NCBI GenBank assembly: GCA_035315685.1
Contig: DATFXR010000421.1
Location: 1 to 10,462 of the forward strand
Length of the DNA: 10,462 bases
From: QHWK01 sp035315685
GTDB lineage: Bacteria > Acidobacteriota > Vicinamibacteria > Vicinamibacterales > CAVVIG01
Direction of reading: 5' to 3'
The position numbers and the translations under genes were made by a program. Positions 5,689 to 10,462 of this stretch are shown one piece after another (the stretch's first letter is position 1; the number at the start of each line of letters is the position of its first letter). Below the pieces are notes generated by a model. It was given only the letters and a program-made list of their open reading frames with translations. It did not search any database and had not been told where the DNA came from.

Positions 5689-6381
5689 TTAGTGGGAGTC
5701 CGCTAAAAGAAGCAGGAGGCGGCCGGTCCGAGGCCGTAGCGGCGCCAGGTGCGAGACGAGGTGAATCCCGTCGAGGATGCGCTCGACGCGTGTGATGCCT
5801 CTATGGACCGACGTCTGGTGGCTGCGCGAGTGTCGCCGATGGGTCGACGCCCACGCGCGCGCGAGCTCGGCCTCCTCGACGCGTGGGTTCTGGATCCTGC
5901 CCGCGCAGAACCATTCGACGTCGCGCGCATAGTCGGCCTCATCGTTCCGTGGGGCGCGATAGCCGACCGGACGCCAGAGCGCATTCTTGGCGACGCGATC
6001 GCGTTTCGCATAGTGGGTCGCGCGCTCGAAGGGCGCGCGCGTCACCGCGTGCTGCGGTTCGCTAACGAGGATCTCCTGGCCTAGCGACGACGCGTAAAAC
6101 TGAAAGTGCAGCACGGGAGCGAGCCAGTCGTAGGCGGCGAGTCTGAGATCCCGCTCAACGAGGCTATTGACCAGTGCTCGGTCACCGTCGAGATCCGCCC
6201 AGAGCGCCGCGGCTGCGACCGGAGCTGTCGCGTGCGGAGGCAGCCGTGCCCACACGCGCTCCCACCAGGCGTCGAGTCCGGCGCGAACGCGCGCATCCTG
6301 CGCGAGAACGTTCATGAACTGGCACAAGACGATCGTGGCGCGCTCAGGATCGGCGGTTTCCAACTGCGGCGGAAGGGCCAC
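5689..6381 (-). CDS. Hypothetical 230-aa protein, possible C-terminal HTH
   Basis: I do not recognise a family. The protein is helical and rich in Trp and Ala in its first half (WWERVWARLPPH at 39-50; AAYDWLAPVLHFQFYASSL at 82-100). A central basic region, YAKRDRVAKNALWRPVGYRAPRNDEADYARDVEWFC, spans 124-159. Residues about 165-203 (ELARAWAST...TSVHRGITRVERIL) resemble a helix-turn-helix of the sigma or response-regulator type, so DNA binding is possible. There is no signal peptide or convincing membrane segment. A GTG start at 6381, 12 nt after the integrase stop, is the longest choice; the ribosome-binding site is weak. The slot between integrase and AlpA-like gene is where islands often hold accessory cargo, so a regulatory or anti-phage role is conceivable, but nothing shows it directly. 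Confidence 0.65.
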   Translation of the reverse strand: MALPPQLETADPERATIVLCQFMNVLAQDARVRAGLDAWWERVWARLPPHATAPVAAAALWADLDGDRALVNSLVERDLRLAAYDWLAPVLHFQFYASSLGQEILVSEPQHAVTRAPFERATHYAKRDRVAKNALWRPVGYRAPRNDEADYARDVEWFCAGRIQNPRVEEAELARAWASTHRRHSRSHQTSVHRGITRVERILDGIHLVSHLAPLRPRTGRLLLLLADSH

Positions 6382-6393
6382 GCGCCTGGCGTG

Positions 6394-7644
6394 TCAGGCC
6401 CGCGCGAACGGCACGACGGCCGGGCGTGGCTGCTCGTCGAGGATCGCGGTCAGGACGCGCGCCCACGTCTCGAGCGCCACCTGCTTTTCGCGGTCGTAGC
6501 TGTAGCGGTTGTAGACGTGGGTGGCGCGCGGCGTCCCGTCGATGTGATTGAGCACGCGCGCGACATCGATCGCCGGGATGCCGGCTTCGGCCATGCGCGT
6601 GCTGCCCGTGCGCCGCAGATCGTGGAGCCGAAAATCGAACGTCTCGATCGAGGGATCGGTTTTCTGGAGATGTGCGAGGCACCACTCGCGAATCCGCGGA
6701 CCCGCCTTCTTTTCATCACCGAGCGGCTTCCGGTCGCCGACACCGGGAAACACCCACGGGCAATCGCTGATCCGCGGCAGCGTGTCGAGGATCGCCTGTG
6801 CCGGCGCCGTCAGAAACACCCGATGCGCGATCTTGTTCTTCGTGATCGTCGATGGCAGCGTGAGCCAGTCGCCCTCGATGTCCTCCCAGCGCAGATGTGA
6901 CAGTTCCTTGCCGCGCTGCAGCGTGACGATCCGTAACCGCGTCAAGGCACAGAGCGCCGCCCGCTCGGTCGCGCAGCCGGCCCACACGAGCCGGAGCTCG
7001 GCGTCGGTCAGTACGCGTTCGCGCGAGGCTTCGGCGCCCGGCTTGTCGATCAGTGCTGCCGGATTCGCATCAATCCAGTCATCCTTGACGGCGAAGTTGA
7101 GCATCTTCCGAACGAGCGCGAGATACCGATTCGCGGCGACTGGCGCTCCGCGGTCGACGATGGCCTCGAGCAACGCGCGGACATCGCGACGGGTGAGATC
7201 CGCCACGCGACGCGTCCCCCAGCGGGGGAGGACGTCGGCGTTGAGCATCCGCTCGTCCTCCTGCCAACTGCGTTTCTTCGTCTTCGCGTGCTTGGCGAGA
7301 TACCGCTTGGCCAGATCGGCGACGGTATCGGTCGCGCTCTGCGCCATGGTCCGCGCGACGCGTTTCGCGGCCGCCGGATCATCGCCGTCGGCGACGGTGC
7401 CACGCTGGATGTCGGCTTCTTTCCGCGCGCCTTTCAACGTGAGATCGGGATAGACGCCGAGCGTCAGCCGTTGCGTGCTGCCGTTCTCGGCGCGATAGCG
7501 CAACGTCCAGGTCTTCACGCCGGCCGGCGTGACGCGCAGCACGAGGCCGCGGCAGTGCCCGTCGTGGTATTCCACGCGCCGCGGCGGCGCCTTCAACGTG
7601 TCAATGAAGCGATCGGTGAGCGTCACAGTCGGCATCGGTGTCAT
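6394..7644 (-). CDS. int: Tyrosine-type site-specific integrase, P4-like
   Basis: This is a complete 416-aa tyrosine recombinase that would integrate and excise the element at a tRNA gene. Residues 5-95 match the arm-binding domain (DUF4102 type) with LTDRFIDTLKAP and GVKTWTLRYRAENG. Residues 105-190 are the SAM-like core-binding domain. The catalytic domain shows R244 (LQRGKELSHLRW), K269 (ITKNKIAHRV), H341-x-x-R344 (LHDLRRTGSTRM), H367 (VLNHIDG) and the nucleophile Y378 (HVYNRYSY), so all active-site residues are present. Two start codons are possible: M1 at 7644, or M4 at 7635, which has AGGGA about ten bases upstream. Tandem GTGTCCCC repeats abut the start, suggesting that integrase or another attP-binding protein controls its expression. 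Together with attP it forms the integration module. Confidence 0.96.
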   Translation of the reverse strand: MTPMPTVTLTDRFIDTLKAPPRRVEYHDGHCRGLVLRVTPAGVKTWTLRYRAENGSTQRLTLGVYPDLTLKGARKEADIQRGTVADGDDPAAAKRVARTMAQSATDTVADLAKRYLAKHAKTKKRSWQEDERMLNADVLPRWGTRRVADLTRRDVRALLEAIVDRGAPVAANRYLALVRKMLNFAVKDDWIDANPAALIDKPGAEASRERVLTDAELRLVWAGCATERAALCALTRLRIVTLQRGKELSHLRWEDIEGDWLTLPSTITKNKIAHRVFLTAPAQAILDTLPRISDCPWVFPGVGDRKPLGDEKKAGPRIREWCLAHLQKTDPSIETFDFRLHDLRRTGSTRMAEAGIPAIDVARVLNHIDGTPRATHVYNRYSYDREKQVALETWARVLTAILDEQPRPAVVPFARA

Positions 7645-7650
7645 GTCCCT

Positions 7651-7676
7651 GTGTCCCCGGTGTCCCCGTGTTTCCC
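7651..7676. repeat. Tandem GTGTCCCCG repeats abutting the int start
   Basis: GTGTCCCCG occurs at 7651-7659 and 7660-7668, followed by a degenerate copy GTGTTTCCC at 7668-7676, about 9 bp apart. They lie directly upstream of the integrase ATG, so binding would also affect int expression. They are inverted relative to the copies on the far side of the core. Confidence 0.7.
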
Positions 7677-7708
7677 GGCCACCTGATTGGCGGTCAGCGG
7701 GACGGTTC

Positions 7709-7724
7709 GTGTCCCCGGGGACAC
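7709..7724. promoter_or_regulatory. Perfect 16-bp palindrome upstream of int
   Basis: GTGTCCCCGGGGACAC is a perfect palindrome made of two head-to-head copies of the GTGTCCCC motif found elsewhere in attP. It lies 65 bp before the int start, a plausible operator for a dimeric repressor such as the ribbon-helix-helix protein, or a paired integrase arm site. Confidence 0.65.
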
Positions 7725-7750
7725 AAAATGTCGTGTCCTTGGGTGTCTAG

Positions 7751-7791
7751 TCGTGGCTAGCTATGTTACCACTAAGTGCTTCTAGCCGCGA
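7751..7791. repeat. Imperfect inverted repeat with CTAG arms
   Basis: TCGTGGCTAG (7751-7760) is nearly the reverse complement of CTAGCCGCGA (7782-7791), nine of ten positions, around a 21-nt spacer richer in A/T than its surroundings. On the minus strand the spacer contains TAACAT, a possible weak -10 for int, without a recognisable -35. Confidence 0.5.
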
Positions 7792-7807
7792 CGGTTGCCG
7801 GCCGTGT

Positions 7808-7837
7808 GTGTCTAGGAGTGTCTAGGCGTGTTTGGGG
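7808..7837. repeat. Three 10-bp direct repeats (GTGTCTAGGN) next to the core
   Basis: GTGTCTAGGA, GTGTCTAGGC and the degenerate GTGTTTGGGG follow one another at exactly 10-bp steps (7808, 7818, 7828), placing them on one face of the helix. A further GTGTCTAG lies at 7743. The half-site matches the inverted repeat at the AlpA-like start, which makes these candidate excisionase sites. Confidence 0.7.
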
Positions 7838-7846
7838 CGAAAACCC

Positions 7847-7893
7847 GACTGGGGGTCAGGGGGTCGCCGGTTCGAATCCGGCCATCCCGACCA
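7847..7893 (+). other. attP core: 3' half of a tRNA-Pro(GGG) gene
   Basis: From the anticodon loop onwards this reads as a tRNA 3' half on the plus strand. It has loop CTGGGGG (7849-7855, anticodon GGG), anticodon 3' strand TCAGG, variable loop, T-arm GCCGG-TTCGAAT-CCGGC (7866-7882), acceptor strand CATCCCG, discriminator A and encoded CCA (7891-7893). The 5' half is missing: upstream of the anticodon stem the sequence is unrelated, and the stem has one mismatch (CCCGA against TCAGG). The acceptor strand predicts a host tRNA beginning CGGGATG, typical of tRNA-Pro. Integration would restore the host gene. The exact identity length and crossover cannot be fixed without attB. Confidence 0.85.
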
Positions 7894-7904
7894 ATTTTGA
7901 GGCT

Positions 7905-7923
7905 GGGGACACACCGGGGACAC
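7905..7923. repeat. Tandem GGGGACAC arm sites on the far side of the core
   Basis: GGGGACAC occurs at 7905-7912 and 7916-7923, 11 bp apart in direct orientation, and GTGTCCC follows at 7937. They are inverted copies of the motif next to int, placing the same motif on both arms of attP as expected for integrase arm-type sites. Confidence 0.7.
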
Positions 7924-7963
7924 AGCCGACTAGGCCGTGTCCCATCGCCCGATCGTCGTTCCT

Positions 7964-7992
7964 GGGGCAACGTCGCGCGTCTGGCGCATAAT
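7964..7992 (+). promoter_or_regulatory. Possible promoter of the RHH gene
   Basis: CATAAT (7987-7992) is a good -10 match eleven bases before the ATG at 8003; the sequence 17 bp upstream (GGGGCA) is a poor -35. Transcription would begin within a few bases of the ATG, consistent with the lack of a Shine-Dalgarno and a leaderless mRNA. Confidence 0.35.
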
Positions 7993-8002
7993 TTCCGGCC
8001 AC

Positions 8003-8182
8003 ATGGCCAATGAGCCACCAGCACCTGCGAAACGCGGTCGCCCGCGCGTGGACGAACCGCGATCCGCCGTGTCGGCGTGGGTCAAGAGCAGCGATCACGA
8101 CAAACTGATCAAACTCGCGCGCCGGCTTGATACGAGCGTCTCGCAGGTCGTCGCCCGGTTGATCAAGAGCGCGTTCCGGTAA
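8003..8182 (+). CDS. Ribbon-helix-helix DNA-binding protein, candidate repressor
   Basis: This 59-aa protein is the only plus-strand gene. After a basic, proline-rich N-terminus (APAKRGRPRVDEPR) comes a ribbon-helix-helix pattern: strand SAVSAWVKSS at 21-30, helix 1 HDKLIKLARRL at 32-42 and helix 2 TSVSQVVARLIKSAF at 44-58. RHH proteins bind DNA as dimers through the strand and commonly act as repressors. The frame is open back to a GTG at 7937, but that extension would be coded by attP arm DNA, so I prefer the ATG at 8003. The gene lies beside attP and converges on the capsid module with two bases between stop codons. As the sole opposite-strand DNA-binding gene it is a candidate master regulator of integration or of the leftward genes. 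Confidence 0.8.
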   Translation: MANEPPAPAKRGRPRVDEPRSAVSAWVKSSDHDKLIKLARRLDTSVSQVVARLIKSAFR

Positions 8183-8184
8183 CG

Positions 8185-8403
8185 TCAGTGCACGCGTTGG
8201 TGGGCGAGCCATTTGTCGAGCCACTCGACGGCCCTCTGCCGGGCGCAGAACACGGCCACCGCGACCGCGATGTGGTCCTCCGCTGACGCCGCGGCACACG
8301 CGCGTAGACGCTCATCGAAGCGGCTGCGATAGCCGTCGAGGAGTGCGTCGATTCGCAGGATCGCCGCCGCACGAATGAGTGTGACGTCCTCAGCGGTCCA
8401 CAT
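8185..8403 (-). CDS. Small helical protein at the end of the capsid module
   Basis: A 72-aa protein, unrecognised. It appears entirely helical (EDVTLIRAAAILRIDALL, then IAVAVAVFCARQRAVEWLDKWL), with an amphipathic rather than membrane-spanning pattern. The ATG at 8403 overlaps the end of the upstream 143-aa gene by 14 nt; GGTGGG lies a few bases upstream. The longer open frame to 8751 reads as the Arg/Trp/Ser-rich shadow of the neighbouring gene and was not used. Co-location with the capsid gene suggests a small head or regulatory protein, without direct evidence. Confidence 0.55.
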   Translation of the reverse strand: MWTAEDVTLIRAAAILRIDALLDGYRSRFDERLRACAAASAEDHIAVAVAVFCARQRAVEWLDKWLAHQRVH

Positions 8404-8821
8404 CACGGCCCACCGCACGATCCGCCACCAGCCCCTCGAGGACCACGACCTTGCGCTCGAGCGCCTCGTTCGCCGCATGCAGATCGCTGATCTGCTTCCG
8501 CAACGGCGCCAACACGTTCCGGAGACCCTCGCCGAGACCGTCCACGAGCGCGTCGAGCACCTCGGCGGTGATCCCCGTGCCGGCCGGTGCCGGCGTGACT
8601 GCCACCGGCGCCAGCGCCGCACGGGCCAACGCCTCCGCGCGTTCGGCGTCCTCCCACGCCCGCGCCCGCTTCGTCTCGAGCACACGCGCCCCGTCCAGGT
8701 CGTAGACCGCCATGATCGACAACTGCTGATCGGTGAGCTGCGCCACATCACGCGTCGCCTGCGCGCACGCCGCGAGCAGTGTCTCCTTGCTGAAATAGCC
8801 GACGAACGGTGCGATCGCCAT
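8390..8821 (-). CDS. Coiled-coil protein directly downstream of the capsid gene
   Basis: This is a 143-aa protein with no family I recognise. The N-terminal part (MAIAPFVGYFSKETLLAACA) is partly hydrophobic. Residues 20-70 are helical with an Arg/Glu/Ala-rich stretch, followed by a Pro/Ala linker (APVAVTPAPAG) and a C-terminal coiled coil at about 98-133 (GEGLRNVLAPLRKQISDL, then HAANEALERKVVVLEGLV). The ATG at 8821 lies two bases after the capsid stop with GGGAA eight bases upstream, so it is surely co-expressed with the capsid. A scaffold, size-determining or accessory head protein is the natural guess from context; the sequence alone does not prove it. Confidence 0.62.
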   Translation of the reverse strand: MAIAPFVGYFSKETLLAACAQATRDVAQLTDQQLSIMAVYDLDGARVLETKRARAWEDAERAEALARAALAPVAVTPAPAGTGITAEVLDALVDGLGEGLRNVLAPLRKQISDLHAANEALERKVVVLEGLVADRAVGRDVDR

Positions 8822-8823
8822 GA

Positions 8824-9984
8824 TCAGGTTCCCGGCACGTACGCCGTCGGGCTCACCAGCGAGACCGCGGTCGCGCGCCCCTTCACCCACGTGATGTACC
8901 GCTCGGCCCGCACGCCGATCAGGTTTTCCTGCCAGAGCGACGTCATCACGCCCGCGGCCACCGGCGGGGAACTCGGCGTGTCGGCCAGCTCAATCGTGGC
9001 GTTCTTCGATAGACTCACCGCGACGCCGGCATCGGCGACATACACCGCATTCGCGTCGAGCATCACGATCGTCGTGCCCACGCTGCCAGACACCACCGTC
9101 GGGAACCCACTGTAGCTGCCGACGCCGTTCAGCAGGACCGTCGGCACCGCCAGCGAGGCGTTCAGCATCGCCGCTTCGCGCGGCGCGAACAGCAGCACGC
9201 CGCGGGTCGTGTCGGGATTGTTCGCGACCCACTGCGCAATTAACGCGCCGACATCCGCTTTCAGCGCGGCCGTCGTCGTGCCCGTCGGCGCAATCGGCGT
9301 CACCCCGTTGGTGATGCTCGCCGGCGAGATCCCCGCCGCCGCGGTTTTCGATGGCAGCAGGAACTGCGCATCAACGAACGCGTTCACGCCGGCGGCGAGA
9401 TCGTCCCGCAGCAGCGGCTCGGCGTCCGGCACGGACAACCGCAACAGTTCATCCGTCACGACAACCGTGCCGGCCGCCTTCGCGAAGCTGAGCGACTTGG
9501 TCGCGTAGGCCAGAGCGCTGGCTGGCTTCGCGTAGTTCTCCCCGACCCACGCGTAGCCGCCGACGCCGGTCTGCACGCTGAACTGCACGTTGAACGGGAC
9601 CATCCGCAGGCCGGGAATCCGGCCGATCACCGACAGCGGCCGCGCATACGCGAGGAACCCGTCCGCCAACGGTTTCAGCGGCGCCAGCGGCCCGCCCCAG
9701 GTCGCGTCGGTTGCGGTGCCGGGAATGATCGCCGCCTTCGTGATCAGGTCAGCAAACGCCGACCGCGAGAAGAGACGCGCGAACCGGTTGATCGCCAGCT
9801 CGACGTAGTTGTTCGTCTCGTGCAGACAACTCAAGAACCGCACGAACGCGATCGCCTTCGCCGCGACGATCTGGCGCTCGTGGTAGACGGCGAATTGGTC
9901 GACGGGCGCCGCGATCCCCGCGAACGCCGTCGGATCAGACCACGGGTCCGGTAACGACTCGGTGATGTGAACGGCTGCTGCCAT
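8824..9984 (-). CDS. HK97-fold phage major capsid protein
   Basis: This protein, 386 aa from the ATG at 9984, would form the icosahedral shell. The capsid core runs from about residue 95 to the end: ATWGGPLAPLKPLADGFL (N-arm), IGRIPGLRMVPFNVQF (119-134), YAWVGENYAKPASALAY (144-160), AGTVVVTDELLR (171-182), then LLRDDLAAGVNAFVDAQFL and ISPASITNGVTP (219-230). It ends with the C-terminal SLWQENLIGVRAERYITW (349-366), the usual closing motif of HK97-type capsids. This subgroup often occurs with a ClpP-like protease domain, absent here. Residues 1-95 are mostly helical and could be a short scaffold-like segment. Other starts are ATG at 9996 or TTG at 10023; none has a strong ribosome-binding site. 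No terminase, portal or protease lies nearby, which is unusual. Confidence 0.9.
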   Translation of the reverse strand: MAAAVHITESLPDPWSDPTAFAGIAAPVDQFAVYHERQIVAAKAIAFVRFLSCLHETNNYVELAINRFARLFSRSAFADLITKAAIIPGTATDATWGGPLAPLKPLADGFLAYARPLSVIGRIPGLRMVPFNVQFSVQTGVGGYAWVGENYAKPASALAYATKSLSFAKAAGTVVVTDELLRLSVPDAEPLLRDDLAAGVNAFVDAQFLLPSKTAAAGISPASITNGVTPIAPTGTTTAALKADVGALIAQWVANNPDTTRGVLLFAPREAAMLNASLAVPTVLLNGVGSYSGFPTVVSGSVGTTIVMLDANAVYVADAGVAVSLSKNATIELADTPSSPPVAAGVMTSLWQENLIGVRAERYITWVKGRATAVSLVSPTAYVPGT

Positions 9985-10050
9985 AGTGCGGTCCATTACA
10001 CGGCGCTGACGCGCCCGGCACAACGATCGCCATGACGCTGTGCGCCGACG

Positions 10051-10452
10051 TCATGCGTGCTCGCGACGCACGACCCAGAGCACGCCAACCAGTTCTCGCT
10101 TGACGCGCTGCACCCGGACGCCCGCCAGCGGTCGACGGGCCACCATGGCCAGCCACCGCCCGAGCGCCTGCGGCGTCTCGAGCTGCGCCGCCCGGAGTGC
10201 CGCGTCCAGCTCCGCATCGACCGTCTGCGCCACCGTCATCGCCGACTGCGCCGAGAACACCAACCCGCGCGTCGATCGCGCCAGCGCCTCGAGCGCGGCC
10301 ACGTGTACGGCGTCGCGCGCCCGGCGCCGGTCGTCGAGCGTGTGGACGCGCTGCTCGAGGACTCCGACGCGTGCCTCCAGCTCGCGCAGCCACTCGACCA
10401 CCGGATCGCCGACCGGGACCAGGGCGGGGAGGTGTCGCGGCGCTTTCGTCAC
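10051..10452 (-). CDS. Coiled-coil protein upstream of the capsid gene
   Basis: A 133-aa protein, unrecognised. Residues 17-40 (PVVEWLRELEARVGVLEQRV) form a short coiled coil, followed by an Ala-rich helical stretch (48-92). The basic C-terminus (LGRWLAMVARRPLAGVRVQR, then ELVGVLWVVRR) alternates in a way that could form a small winged-helix or strand-rich cap. The start is a GTG at 10452 inside the terminal 21-base overlap, so on the circle the gene begins just past the join; no clear ribosome-binding site is visible and an upstream TTG is possible. It precedes the capsid gene by 66 nt. A scaffold or capsid-size factor is possible from position and coiled coil, but unproven. Confidence 0.6.
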   Translation of the reverse strand: MTKAPRHLPALVPVGDPVVEWLRELEARVGVLEQRVHTLDDRRRARDAVHVAALEALARSTRGLVFSAQSAMTVAQTVDAELDAALRAAQLETPQALGRWLAMVARRPLAGVRVQRVKRELVGVLWVVRREHA

Positions 10453-10462
10453 GGCCGGAAAC

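Larger units (their letters stand above)
7645..8002. other. attP: attP region: tRNA-derived core flanked by repeat-rich arms
   Basis: This 358-bp gene-free stretch between int and the RHH gene contains a tRNA-derived core (7847-7893) with short repeats on both sides. GTGTCCCC-type sites lie at 7651, 7660, 7668 (degenerate) and 7709 on the int side, and in the opposite orientation at 7905 and 7916 on the other side, with a further GTGTCCC at 7937. GTGTCTAG sites at 7743, 7808 and 7818 lie only on the int side. This fits an attP in which the integrase N-terminal domain binds distal arm sites and a directionality factor binds a second set. CTAG, usually scarce in GC-rich DNA, occurs six times in about 190 bp. 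Assigning each repeat family to a protein is inference. Confidence 0.8.

Noticed and set aside
6548..7453. Plus-strand open frame of 301 aa opposite the integrase
   Set aside because: It is Ser/Arg-rich antisense of a catalytically complete integrase, with no motif of its own.
7847..7893. Functional tRNA gene
   Set aside because: Only the 3' half from the anticodon loop onwards is present; the acceptor 5' strand and D-arm are absent and the anticodon stem has a mismatch, so it is an attachment core.
8185..8751. 188-aa version of the last capsid-module gene
   Set aside because: The first 116 residues are an Arg/Trp/Ser-rich out-of-frame reading of the 143-aa gene; only the 72 residues from the ATG at 8403 look real.
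1..10462. CRISPR array, transposase or IS element
   Set aside because: No regularly spaced direct repeats of CRISPR size were seen, and no transposase motif or terminal inverted repeats were found.

Overview
The window looks like one complete circular mobile element of about 10.44 kb from an unidentified GC-rich bacterium. The first 21 bases recur exactly as the last 21 (1-21 = 10442-10462), as expected when a circle is assembled. A tyrosine integrase lies beside an attachment site that carries the 3' half of a tRNA-Pro(GGG) gene, so the element should alternate between a circle and a tRNA-integrated form. Genes are packed with 4-nt ATGA/GTGA overlaps, and all but one read on the minus strand. 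The GC-rich sequence and encoded CCA end do not identify the host.

Layout, read along the minus strand from attP: integrase (7644-6394), a 230-aa protein of unknown function (6381-5689), an AlpA-type HTH regulator (5644-5399), a 119-aa coiled-coil protein, a 439-aa P-loop ATPase with a C-terminal winged helix (likely replication), a TubC_N-like small protein, an orphan DNA methyltransferase fused to an extra N-terminal domain, a ParB-nuclease-like protein, a RusA-type Holliday junction resolvase, and an HTH protein (602-108). Across the contig join come a 133-aa coiled-coil protein, an HK97-fold major capsid protein (about 9984-8824), and two small proteins of 143 and 72 aa. The only plus-strand gene (8003-8182) encodes a ribbon-helix-helix DNA-binding protein between attP and the end of the capsid module.

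The gene content fits a phage satellite (PICI/P4-like island) or a similarly reduced prophage: integration, AlpA-type regulation, replication and recombination genes, plus a major capsid protein. I see no large terminase, portal, prohead protease or tail gene. A satellite with a capsid gene as its only recognisable morphogenesis gene is the most interesting aspect of the window.

The regulatory DNA is also informative. The attP region (about 7645-7943) has two families of short repeats, GTGTCCCC and GTGTCTAG, around the tRNA core. A perfect inverted repeat with the same TGTCTAG half-site spans the start codon of the AlpA-like gene, suggesting one protein links excision to its own expression. 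A perfect 18-bp inverted repeat around a GC-poor loop in the ATPase tail is a candidate origin or RNA hairpin.
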